This document shows positions 50,582 through 62,633 of a stretch of 64,000 nt of DNA, piece by piece. Numbering within the stretch: position 1 is the stretch's first letter; each line of letters opens with the position of its first letter. Below the pieces are notes generated by a model that was not told the DNA's origin, did no database searches, and was given only the letters and a program-made list of their open reading frames with translations. Source of the stretch: Sphagnum compactum (lineage: Eukaryota; Bryophyta; Sphagnopsida; Sphagnales); contig OZ234493.1 in NCBI GenBank assembly GCA_965153455.1, positions 14,622,213 through 14,686,212 on the forward strand. The letters run 5' to 3'. Position numbers and translations under genes: made by a program.

Positions 50582-53500
50582 TGCAACATATTTCTCCATC
50601 CATTTTATCACTTAAGGGACAAGTGATTTCACAAATGTATTGTTACCCAAAAAGACAAAAAACTACCCATTGAAATCTCAAAAATCCAAGAAAAATGTAA
50701 ATTGTGTGATGTTATGCAAACTTGATGAAATGAAATTCACATAAAATGAGGAAATTGAAAGATATTTAACCTGAAATCTAGTAGGGGGGTTTGGAATATA
50801 TTTGTCCTTGAAAATCAAAGTTTTTTAAAGCTTGAACTACTAGACCATGTTTTACCATTGTCATTAAAAGTGTTAAAGATATTTTGTAAAATTACACATT
50901 GAAAAAGAGGAAAGTAGTGGCATCTTAAATATAAACATTTTAAGGGGAGCTTTACAACAAAATCAAATATTTGGTGGTAATTGATTAAGCTTTCATACTT
51001 TTACAATGAAGACTATCAATTGTGACATCCTCTAGTTTTAAGTTAAAAAGGGGATTAAAAAAGGATCCGCCCATGAAGCCAATGCCACGTTTGGTTGAAG
51101 GTGGGCACCAAATCCATTTTCATGCACACAACTTGACATCATTTTCATGAAAATCATTACAAAGTTTTAATTTGAAAAAATTGTTTGTATTGTAGAAGAA
51201 ATGGGTGTTAAATATTTTTCTATTGTGATCCCCCTATAGTCACCACATATTGCAAGACATCACGTATATGTTGAATTTTGCAATTGTAGGCATGATTGTA
51301 AATTGATATATTTTGATCCTATCATCTTAAACTCACATGCAAGTACCACAATTCACTTCATGAGCAATGATATTTACATATTGATATCATGAGGAGGTAA
51401 CTAAGAATCGTAATACATGGAGAGATGTCACAAATATAGTAAGCAACTTTCACACATTTTTTACATGCCTCTAGGGACCTTATTCAATATTTAACCTATT
51501 CAAAACAAACATACTCAAATCATTTGATCCTCCCCAAATTTTTCATGAAGAACTAGCATTAGAATACAAAGTTCTTGAAGAAAGGAATAGTTCACAATTG
51601 TGCTTAAACGAATCATGAGATTAAATGATGAAACAAATTAGGCTTCACATTGATTTGCAAAAATATTTGCACACATTTTATTTCAAATAGTGGCATGACC
51701 TCCAAAGTTTATAAGTTCAATGACAAAGTATAGTCTACCATACTTGTATGAAATACAAATGTGAACTTTGGATTAATACAAAGTAAAATAAATAATGGGT
51801 CATGTTCTAACAATGTGACACAATCTCGCCAAATCAAGAACCCACCTTAACTTCACACTATCTCTTGCTTTAAAACCGCCTTGTAATTGAAGATAATTGT
51901 GATTATTATTACTAATTTTTGCCATTGATTCTAGAATAAAGTGGACATGTAAATAATTTACATTTGACAAATCAAGCAAAAGCCATTGAATACATATTAG
52001 GCAAAACATAACAATGAAGTTATAGTTCCTTGCCAAGGTTTTCAAACATTTCATCCTTGTGCCACAATGCAAATGGATTTGAGTTCAATTTAAATTTAAA
52101 TTTTCTTCCATTTACTTTGTGTACAAATGAATTGGACACTTGGGGGTTTGGTGCTGAGTGTTTTCAGGTGATTTTCACTTGGTTTTAGTAATGAGAAGCT
52201 AAAAAATGCACCTTGAAAAGTTATACTTCACATTTGAACAGTAAAAACATGATATTGAAAGCTTAATGGGCACATTTGTTTACGCTTTCAAGCTTACTAA
52301 AAAAAATAAAGGAGCACAACCTTTTCATATCACCTTAAATTCATTTGCAACTTCATCATGTTATCAATGTCACATGCATCATGATTAAACTTTAAGTTTT
52401 TACACAAAAAAGTCCAATTTTGCGACCAAATTTAAGGTTTTTTTCACTAGCTCTTATCATGATTACACACAATATATTATGATGACAACAAGGTAATGGA
52501 AAGCCATTAAATTCATTCTTATTGCATGGATATAGGCACTTTCCATTGGATAACGGTAGTACAACTAGGCTAGAAATTTGTAGACTTTAATTAATGTTGG
52601 GAACATTTTGGATGAAAAATAACAATCAACTATGTGATTTCACAAAGAGTCTTTCACCATTTCAACCATTTTGCCCCTTGTTGCCCTTGTGTTGGAACAA
52701 TTTTTTTTTTTTCTTGTATATGTATTTGAAAAGTTCATAAAAATGAGCTTTGTCACCCTGTGGGATGAAGAGAAGTTGGATGGTTTTTATATTGATGAAA
52801 ACCTAATGAAAAAGGAGAGGAGGAGCGCGGAAATGCAAGAGGGACAAAAGAAGAGACAATTGATGTTGATCTTCTTCTTAATGGTTGTGAGTTAGGTTGT
52901 TTGTCTATTGCAAGGTTGTGTGTATCTAAAATTGGTGATGTTGCTTGGTGTGAATTATTTCATGGTGGCTGCAAAAATAGTGGTTTGTTTGGTTTCTCTT
53001 GATGGAATTTGGCAATGGTTTAGCTTAGCATGGGAGGTTGTTGGTGGAATTTATGAATGGGAATGCATAAGAACCTATTTAACAAGTTCCATTTGTTAAG
53101 CTAAGTATCGAAGTCGTTTGTTGTAGAAGTTGGTGTTGTGATAGAAATGCCATATGTGATAAATAGTTGTGTGTGTTCAAGTACTTATGTTGTACTCTCC
53201 AGAGCTTTTCGGTTGTGCACTAGAATGTTAAGACGACAAATGTAAGAACTACAACATGATAAAAGAAATATGTCTGGTGAAGATAATGAAAGATAATATG
53301 GACAAAAAAATTGTTGGTTTGTGAGTGGCATCCAAGAAAGAAAGGAAGAATTACAATTATATAAGTCATCTGAATTTTGAGAATCCATGGGCAGTTAGAG
53401 ATGTAGTTGAGTGGGAATTTCGGGGATACGGGATTTCGCATTGAGTGAAAATTCTAAGGGATGTGGGGTTGTTGATTTGTGTCAATGTTCAAGAGAGTGC

Positions 53501-54460
53501 CTTACCAAGATCTACTTGAGCTTAAGAGTGGGGAGTGATCAATTTTCTCAGTTATATCAATCACTGGATGCCTAATAGAAGACCATGATAGCAATTGAGA
53601 GGAATCCGAAAAGATCTAATTCACTAGAATACTTCATTTCAAGGTTGTTGTAGCTACTTTGTTAGCTTGGTGTTGTAGATGTTTTTATTTGGTAATAAAT
53701 ACTTGGACATGCTTTAAATGATGACAGAGGTATCCTATTTGTGATGATTTGATGTTTGTTGAGTACTTGCTACATTTAGTGAAGATTGAGCCATGTTGAT
53801 CAACCTAATTCAGTAGGATTTGTGGGATTAACCGGTCTTTTTTTTTTGCTACAACCCCATTTACATTGCCACAAAAGCCTTTTATGTTTTCTTCGATAGG
53901 TCTATAATTGTGGGTTTAGTTATAAGGAACTTTGTAAAGAACTTTCAAAGAACACATGTTCCCACAAAAAAATGACAAGCATTAGCTTCAAACGATTCAC
54001 AAGTTGATTTATAACTTCACATTTTGATTAATGCTTAACTTATAGAGTTGTGAGGTGACTATGAATACAAGTGGAGAGAAAGATGTAATGGAAAGTTGTT
54101 GAATTAGGATTTGTGATCGGAACAACCTAATGGAAAAAGACTCTTAGTGGGCTTGACAATGTCCAAGTATTGTTTCATACCCATAAAAAAATGTTATTTT
54201 TTCCTAGTTATTTGATCCAAAATCAAAAATTCATTTTATGTCCCAAAGTTATTTAAAAATTTGTTGCATTCATCAACCAGCCATTTGTTGGTTATGACCA
54301 TAAGAAAGCTTAATTACACATTGGTGTAAAATTTGGGAATAAAAATTTGGCTTGAACTTGACCCAATGTGTGAATGACGTTTGAAGGACCATTTGAAAGA
54401 CTATGGACTTAGTAACTAGTGAGAGTGCATTGGTTACTCAATATAATTCCAATGACGAGT
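50582..54460. other. AT-rich intergenic filler, no gene seen
   Basis: Two short open frames at 52671-52895 and 52908-53099 (plus) have hydrophobic composition but no recognised domain. Nothing else was identified. Confidence 0.5.
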
Positions 54461-54815
54461 AATTGGAATTATCGTCCATGGACCATTCCAAAGACAATTT
54501 CAAAAATAACTACCTCATTTTCAAGCCTAACTACATTTTTTATTAATATCTACTTCCTTTTCCTATGAATTTGCTTAATAACTATCTCCCACCTTTTCTA
54601 ATAAATACCTCCATCTTATAACTATCCACCAACATGATGGATATGAAAAAACAAATTAACATGTGTCTTTTCATGTCCATGAAATGTATATAATTTAAAT
54701 TCAAATTCAAATTGACATGAATTAATGATGAATTATTGAAAACCATATGAAAACATAAGAAAAAATAAAATAGTTGATCATCACTGGTAGTGCGCAGCAT
54801 TGCGGAGCTCTAATT
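54461..54815 (-). repeat. Inverted copy of the 12-13 kb dispersed repeat
   Basis: Its reverse complement follows 12713-12990 closely (words 'ccatggaccatt', 'taactacctcattttcaagc', 'ccttttccta', 'catgtgtcttttcatg'). Its far end (54715-54805) matches one small 12-kb unit ('ccatatgaaaacataagaaa', 'gatcatcactggtagtg'). Here the element seems to be single-copy and complete in order, so it is a better guide to the ancestral element. Confidence 0.85.
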
Positions 54816-55980
54816 GATTGTACAAGAGCAGTAAGGTTACCAGTTATGGGACATAGAAGAAGGTGAGTTGTGAGGTTTAGTCAACCAACAACTAGGAAAG
54901 TGCAAAAAGGTATTAGGGAGGTTAGAAAACATCAAAAGGTATATGTAATATAACTGAGGAGCTCTTGTGGCATGCTCCCACATTAGTGAAATGCTCCCAA
55001 TAATCAACTATGTGCTCATGTGTGAAGATGGGCATCTTCCATAGAAGGGCATGCATCTAAATGAGAAATTTTATTTCCAATAAGGGAAGCTTTAGATCCA
55101 ATAAGGGAAGTTTTCAGTTTGAACTTACCATAAAGGGCTGCACCATCACAGAATGAACTGCCTTGTTTTGTCAAATTTTGAATGAGGATGCCCTTTCTTT
55201 GGAAAGTTAAGGCCCATTAACACGAGACTGCGAGCCCTTGACGATTAAAATATAAGATGCCTAATTGGAGGAAAAGGCCTCTGTGGTACCAGTTTACACA
55301 ATGGGCTGCAGGCCTAATACACCAGAGACAAACAAATGGATGAAAAGCCAATACAGATTCTACATGGCTGGGAATGGATAATGGTGCGTGGCATGATTGG
55401 TAATCAAAAAGGATGAAAAGGGGCCAAGGGAATGATGACTTCCCTCCAGATTGTGTTCCCCAAGTTCATACCTGAAACCATGGAAGACTGGCTAAATCCT
55501 TGGCTTCGGTTCTCTGAGTAACAAAGCTGCTAATTGCGTGTCCCAAGCTGCTCAACTTCCTGCACAGCAGCCTCAACTTCACACAAAAATGGAAGAATCC
55601 AGCTCTTTCGATGATGAAACATCTAAATCCAGCTCTTGCTTGCTTGAGATATTGCTGATTTATTAATCTTTCCAATCTGGAGACCAACAACACAGATCTC
55701 TGTATAAGCCAGAACTGCAAGGCTATGGCAAGGACTTTGGTCCCTCGCCAGTCACTCCTCTAATAACAGAGTCCCAATGACATGTTGGGAGCTAGAACAG
55801 GTGTAAGAATGAAATAAACAATCTGGGTTACAAAAAAAGAGCTTTACACCAGAATCATGGTTGTGGACACCCAGTCCAAAACAGAAGATGAAGGATGGCC
55901 AACTCCTGTTTGCTACTTTTGTTTTGTTGAGCTATTTGATAGTGACCTACTATTCAAAAAGGTATTCACTCAGCTCTCCT
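54816..55980. other. 3' flank of the long coiled-coil gene
   Basis: Probably includes the 3' UTR of the minus-strand gene ending at 55981. An open frame at 55466-55720 (minus) has no recognised domain and is not joinable in phase. Confidence 0.4.
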
Positions 55981-58900
55981 TCATGGGCGCCTGAAGTTCT
56001 TTAAAAAAGCCATCAAACCAACAGCAGCCAATGCACCTGAGGCTGTAGCCGCAGGAAAACCATAATTTGCGATCTTACTCCTCTGTTCCAGTGAGACTTT
56101 CAGGGAACTCAACTCTGAAGCAAGCTCCCGGGCCTTCTCCTCACTTGTGTCCTTGTCAGAATTGGCCTTTTCTAGAGAAGCCTCGAGGACCTTGACCTGA
56201 GCTTGCCAAGTTGAAAGCTCTGATTGTGTTCTTGCTGACGAATCAGTCAATTCAGAGTTCGCCTTCAACAGCTCAGCTTCCAGCCCCTTGCAAACCTCAT
56301 CGGACATCCCTCTGTCCTTCCGCAGATTGGCAATTTGAATCTGAAGTTCCTCAGTGCTTATCTGAGCATCAGACATGGTGGCTTGAAGCTTCTGAACCAT
56401 TGACCTTGCTGTACTCAGCTCCTCTTCAAGAGACTCTTTCGAGTTACTTGACAACAAGATTCCAGTATGCAGTGCTGCAGGAAATAGGGCATTCCTTAGG
56501 AACAATAAAATTGGACTACTGCTCAAATTTCTTCACCCACATTATTTCTTTCCCTCATATCTGAAATTGCAGAGGAAACTCCACAAAACACATGGTGAAG
56601 GTAAACTGTTGTCTCATTCCAGCAAAACCAAAATTAACAGAACAATGAGTGTAGCCATAACTCATAACTTGTGCATGTCACCAACAAGTATCAGACCATC
56701 TCCTTCACAATCAATAGCAATAACTAGCTGCCATGACTGCCACCAATGACTTCATATGCATCTAACAGATCTTTCCAACAGTATAAACATCAACTCATGT
56801 TCATCTATGTTCATTCAACTGATACAACTAAAAAGCCTTTCACCTGGGTCAGATCATGGCAATCCATACCTTCCTTTTCCTCTTCAAAAATCTGAGCGGC
56901 CTCAGCTGCTTTGCTCTTTGCAATTTGCAGCTCATCTTGTAAACCAGAGACTGTAACCTCCAGGCTCTTCACCTTTGCAGCAAACTCCTCTCTCTGAGTA
57001 TCCTGCAGCTCCTGGGCTAGGGACCTGGCAGCCTTCAATTCATCTTCAAGAGATTCTAGCTTGCTATTTGAGACCTTCAATTCGACATAAAGTGCTGCAA
57101 AACCATTGGCTCAAATTCAGAGAGGCTCCTGGAACATCACCACACCAGTTCCAGTCTGCTTTGAACATGCAAGGCAGTTTCTTCATCCCAAGTAGATTTC
57201 ATATAATCTGCTGAAATGATGAAAAATAGATATCCGTACCTTCCTTATCCTTCTCACAGATCTGAAGGGCTTGAGCTCCTTCACTCTTTGCAACCTGTAG
57301 CTCATCCTTCAAACTCAACACACTGGCCTCCAAGCCCTCCACCTTCGTACTGAATTCTCTTGTATGAGAATCCATCTCTGCTCCATGGTGAGCCAGCTGA
57401 TCTGCCAATTCAGCTGCCAGCTTCCCATTTTCTTGCTTCAACCTTTCTTGCTCCAAACGAAGCCCCTCAGCCACCTATACAAAAAGAATTGATCCAAACA
57501 TCCCAAAGCTGTGATGGCCTGGAAAGAAGGGCACATGATCAAATTGACCTAAATGCACTGCAACCAATTTTAATGCCAAAGCTTGGAGAAACATGAGCCC
57601 AACACCCGAGTGGGATTACCCCAGAAATTATACAGAGGAAATATCAGAAAAGTAACATGTCCTATCATCTTCACCATTGGTCAAACCCTGAGCACTGCCT
57701 CTGACTAATGGATAGTCCTATGAGCTGCTCACCAATGTTGTGCTAGTAACCTCATCCTCAGCTTTCAAAAGGGCACTTGATAGTTGCTCCACCTCCTTCC
57801 GGAGCAACTCCTGCTCCCTATAAAATTTCTCAACCTCTGCAGCTCTATCTCCTGCCAGTGCCTGCAGAGAAGATCTTTCTTTCTCCAATGTTTCATGTTC
57901 AGTAGATAAAATTCCAATCTCTTTCTCCAGGACTTCCACCCTTGATTTAGCAGCTAAGGTGTTGCTATCTGATTCCTCAATTTGGATGTTTAAGGCAGTA
58001 AGTTCTGCACTCAACTCAGAAACAGAAATTCTCAAGTCTCTTATTTGAAGAGACAAAGAGTCTTTCTCCTCCAGTAATGAGGCCTTCTCCTGGTTAAGCT
58101 TTGAAACCTCTTCCTTTAATCCATTAATTGCCTCCTCTGCTGCATGTCCTGCATTTGCAAGTTCTTGCACCTGGTTGGCATGCTCCAATTTGAGAGTGTT
58201 GATTTCTTTCCATGCTTCTTCCACCTGTGGAAAATCATCCAAAAATTAACATTCATTGACCCTCAAGCCTCCTCACACATTACTGAAGCAAGTCCTGCTC
58301 AACACTGACAGCAAACCCTTGCACGAGACAGGTTCCCCAGGAGAAACTGTGATGAAGTCAAAATCCTCAAATAGCAGTTGCAGCACAGGAACTGATGTTC
58401 TCATTTCTCACCTTTGAATTGGCAGCTGTTGCCATTCTGTCTGCTTCCTTAACATGGGCAGATGAATCATCAAGCTCCACACTCAACCTTGACACAGCAG
58501 CTTCCAAGTCTCTATTTTTGTGAGACAAGAACTCTTTCTCCTCAGTCAATGCAGCCAACTGCTCATTCAGCCTTGAAGCATCCTCCCTCAGCCGAGAAAT
58601 CTCTTCCTCTGCTCCCTGTTGCTTAGTTGCTAGTTCTTGTACCTCATTTGCATGCTTTATTTTAAGACCAGCAATCGCTTCCTGAGTTTCTGCTGCCTGT
58701 GGGTGGTTATCCAAGTGTCAGTTCCCAGGATTCCTAGTGCAAACCATGGTACAGAAGACCAATCATGAAGTTAGCATGATGCAAATACCAGTTACATATC
58801 AGTTGCACGGAAAACTATATTACATCTCCATAAGTATTGAGAATTTCTCCATACTTACAATCTTTTCTACCTGGATGGAATTGAGAGATGACCCAGTAAT

Positions 58901-61900
58901 TGGGTTCTAGAGATTTCAAATCCGATAGCATATCAGTACACAGGAAAAGAGAAAAAAAACAGGGGAGTGTTTGAACAATAGGGACAGTGTCACACATATA
59001 TGGTAATGACCAGCTACCATAACAGCCCCACTGACTTCATCAGCTGCCAACATGGGTACAGGTCAATGTCATACATCAAACATATCTATAAGATTGCAAA
59101 GAAAACTCCAGGATAATTAAGGTAACTGCTATGTCAATTGGCCAAACCAAAATAAACACAACAAGATTCAGAGCAGTCATAACCTTCAGAGTATCACTCA
59201 TCAAGTATTGGACCATCACCTTCATCCACAAATGGCAGCGACTAGCTACCATTACCCTCACTGCTTCATCCTCTCCTGGCAGTAAGTTTGTAACTGCACA
59301 ATAATCTGCTGTGGGAAAACAATCATACCAGAACTTGCATCCTGAGTTTGTCACATTTCCAGAAGAAACAAGCCTCAGTCATGATTTTGGCTAGCTCACT
59401 CAAGAGGTGGCTAATCAAAATCAAACTGTATCCTTGTTCAATCTTTTGAGGGTAGGCTTCATTTCATATTAGGTTTGACCCTGTACAAGCAAGCATCTAG
59501 CTAAGTCTGAGGCATAGAGAGGCCTTCATAGCAGGTAATGGGCAGCCCTGAGTGAGCACCCTGAACATATCCTTTAACCAACATTGCTGGGTTTCCATCA
59601 CATTAAACAACATACTGAGTTTCTGTCAAAAGACCAGCGGTAATATGGGGACTCAGCCATGATACTGCATAGCCTCAAACATTTTCAAGAGCTATTTTGA
59701 GACGTGACAGTCATGACCAGAATTGTCTGGTTCAAGATTTCAAAAGGAACCTTTGGTCCCAGTTCTAACAACCAATCAAATGCAATAACTGCCTAAAATG
59801 TAAGGGCAAGTTTATACTTTTTTTATGAAGTTATATTTTTATCTACCTAGAGAAGCTGAGAACCTGAACCTGTTCAAAACAAGGCAGCACCCCCAGTTCA
59901 GGTTCTCATTCAATTTTGAAAAGAGGCCCATTGCCTGGTTAAGTTTCAATGGCAGTTCCATCAAAACTTGGAACCTATGGTCCAGAGACCCTAGAACCTG
60001 ACCTATAACCTGGACCTCAACCTACCTAAATCCCACACCCTGCCAACACTCGTCATGACTTTCAAAATTTCTAAAGTTCTCACAAAATGCTAAGACAACC
60101 TGGTTTGCAGACAAGCTCACCTCTGATTTGGCAGCCAAGGCCAATCTGTTGACATCCTCAACCTGAACTGATGATGCAGCAAGCTCTGCTGTCAACTTTG
60201 AGGCAGCAGCTTCCAAGTCTTGTTTCTCAAGATCAAGGGAGTTCTTTGTTTGAATCAGTGCAGCAATATCATTGCTCAGCCTTTTAGCCTCCTCCTCCAG
60301 TCTAGAGTTTGCTTCCTCTGCCACATGTATTTTATTGGAAAGTTCTTGCACATTATTGGCGTGATCTGTCTTCAGAGAAGAAAGCTCATCTTGTAGTTCT
60401 TCAGCCTGTAGATGATCACAAGAAAACATAATTCACTTTACAATAACGGTTACAACATCATGCTATGGTTGCAGTCAAGGCATTTTCAATAAGGAGAAGC
60501 CTCTGTCCACACAGGAGTGATTAATAAGAAACAAGACATCTTATAAAAATCGTGGTCATTCAAGCAGAATAACATGAAAATTTCAGACAAGTGAAACATT
60601 TTCACCTTTGATTTGGCAGCCAAAGCTACTTTCTGTGCATCCTCAATTTGAGATTCTAAATCCTTCTTCTCAAGAGCAAGGGAGTTCCTCTCCTTAACTA
60701 ATGCAGCTATTTCTTGGCTCAGGCCTGATGCTTCCTCCTTCACCAAGAAGTTCTCTTCCTCTAATTGATTTGTTCTGTTGGTGAGTTCTGTCAGCTTGCT
60801 AGCATGCTCCCTCTTTAGAGTTGCATTAAGTTCCTGTGCTTCATTTGCCTGCAAGTCAGCACTCTTGAGTTATGATGCTATATTTGACCACATAGACCCC
60901 ACAAAGCCTACAGAACTACCTCCAGATCCCCATATAAAAATAGCTGCATTTTGGGTGCCTCACCCTTGACTCAGCATCTGAGGCTATTTTCTCTGCTTCT
61001 GAAATGGAGTGCGATATTGCAGAAAACTCTGAAACCATTTTGGACATAGAAGCTTCCAGTTCATCCTTCTCCTCAATCAGTGCAGCCCTCTCTTGGTTCA
61101 TTGTTGAAGCTGCTTCCCTCAATAAGGAGATCTCTTGCTGTGACTCATGTATTATCACAGCTTGCTCTGATATCTTGTCGGCATGCTCCTTCTGGAGAAT
61201 AATGATTTGTTCCTGTGCTTCTTTTGTCTGCAGATCAAAGTGCTCAAATCATTATCTTCATCACAAGTGAAACACTGAGGAAATGCAGCAATCCAAATGG
61301 TTGTGGTGTCAATCAGAGACACCTGCATGGAAAGCTGTAACAACACCAAAAGTTATAAATTGCCAGAAGGAAAAACACAACAGAAATCAGTCATCCTCAC
61401 TTTTGACTTTTCAGATAATGCCAGTTTTTCTGCTTCGTCGATACGGGCTGATATCTCTGACAGGTTTGAATTTGACTTGGAGAGAGCAATGTCCAGGTCT
61501 CTCTTTTCAAGAGAACGGGAATCCTTCTCTTCTATCAGTGTGGCCCTCTCTTGGTTCAACTTCAAGGCTTCCTCTTTCAGTGAATTGTTCTCTTCCTCTA
61601 TTACACATGTTTTGTCAAACAATTCTTTCATTTGGATATTGTGCCCAGTCTTGAGAGCAGAAACTTCCTCCTGTGCTTCTTTAGCCTGCAGATAACCACC
61701 AGAACTTTGTATCACTTAAATGAGTTGTTGAGAAAACTCCACAACTACTTTGTGAGAGACACTTCAAAGGTAACCATTATGTCAGTTCCAACCTGACCAG
61801 AAAAAACATGACAGAATGTGTGTTGTCATAATGTTGTCAGTATCACAAACTATAACCTTGATCAATGGCAGTGACTACCAGCCAACAGAAATCATATTAC

Positions 61901-62628
61901 TTAAGCTTCCTCAAATTGTTTTGTCACCGTGATGTCATGGAGACAAGCCTATATCAATAGACCATGGTCACAACAATTCAATAAAATAATAGAAAAGCTC
62001 TCACAAAAATACCATCATGCCACTTACCACAGTTAGCTCTTCCTCTAGCTCCAACACCTTCTTAGTGAGAGAGTCTCTGTCAGTTCGTAGACTCGCCACT
62101 TGCCTCACCAATTTGTCATTCAAGTCATGTAGTGCTGCCACCTTCTGATCTTCTGTGAGTGGGCTCCGAGGAGTTCTGGGGCTCCTAGGAGTTCTAGGGG
62201 AGCCCAGAGCCTCTTTACTGTCACCATTGATGGGCCTTGAATCCTGATGTGAAGGAGATACTGGTGGTTTCTCTGCTCCAGAACCAACAAAAAAACAACT
62301 TCTTGGGTCCAAGTCTTGGAATAATGCTGACTAAAGGACACAGTAATGTACATGTACAATTGAACAAAGCAGCTCATCTAAATGGGGAACAAAAACCTGA
62401 TGTTTGTGGTGATGGGGGCTGTTCCCTTAATGCTTCATAAGAGAGTGGGCTTGGGGGCTGAGTATGCTCTCCACCTTCAGATTCCTGGTCTCCAGTCTCA
62501 GACACATGATCCCCATTGTCCGAGCCAATGTCTCCATTACTCATGTGGTCATCACTTTCAATGTTTCCACTTGCTGTGGCCTTTTTCCTACTGGCATGAT
62601 GCTTCTTGTGATGCTGGTGGACAGGCAT
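55981..62628 (-). CDS. Long tail-anchored coiled-coil protein, PMD-like
   Basis: Eleven coding exons on the minus strand: 62628-62397, 62272-62028, 61685-61401, 61227-60964, 60848-60606, 60405-60121, 58696-58412, 58224-57733, 57474-57240, 57094-56870, 56474-55981. All junctions keep frame and most donors are GTGAG or GTAAG-like; 1094 residues. The head (MPVHQHHKKHHASRKKA) is followed by an acidic Ser-rich part and a Ser-Pro tract (SPRTPRSPRTPRSP). Exons 3-8 are related coiled-coil modules, each opening like A.EAQEE and ending A..SK or a variant. Exons 9-11 form a second module type (DELQ.AKS, EKDKE/EEEKE). The C terminus is one hydrophobic segment (FPAATASGALAAVGLMAFL) then KNFRRP, a typical tail anchor. 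Its plan and tail resemble Arabidopsis PMD1/PMD2 (peroxisomal and mitochondrial division factors, tail 'WPVVAAGSVG'), but these are much shorter, so the assignment is an inference. ATG 62628 follows an acceptor (TTGCAG|ACATC), so a 5' UTR exon near 63842-63950 is likely. Confidence 0.8.
56540..56780 (-). repeat. Intron 10 copy of a repeated intronic segment
   Basis: Related to segments in introns 6 and 2 of the same gene. Shared order: 'aaaactccac', 'accaaaatta', 'acaacaa'-like, 'gtcataac', 'caagtat..gaccatc.ccttc', 'gacta(g)ctaccat', 'cttcat'. See 59085-59275 and 61722-61900. Confidence 0.65.
58910..59275 (-). repeat. Intron 6 copies (two) of the repeated intronic segment
   Basis: 59085-59275 aligns with 56540-56780 over its full length, including 'caagtattggaccatcacct' and 'gcgactagctaccatta'. 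A shorter second copy lies just left (about 58920-59050, 'aatgaccagctaccataaca', 'gacttcatcagctgcc'). Confidence 0.65.
61722..61900 (-). repeat. Intron 2 copy of the repeated intronic segment
   Basis: Shares 'gagaaaactccacaac', 'aaggtaacc(a/g)..atgtca', 'aacctgacc', 'cagtatcacaaactataacc' and 'ggcagtgacta' with the copies in introns 6 and 10. It is the most diverged of the set. Confidence 0.55.
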
Positions 62629-62633
62629 GATGT

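Noticed and set aside
55466-55720. 84-residue minus-strand frame downstream of the long coiled-coil gene
   Set aside because: No domain, and the coding sequence already ends with a tail anchor and stop at 55981; it most likely lies in 3' UTR.
59076-59354. 92-residue minus-strand frame in intron 6
   Set aside because: It falls on the repeated intronic segment, breaks the module pattern and cannot be spliced in phase between exons 6 and 7.
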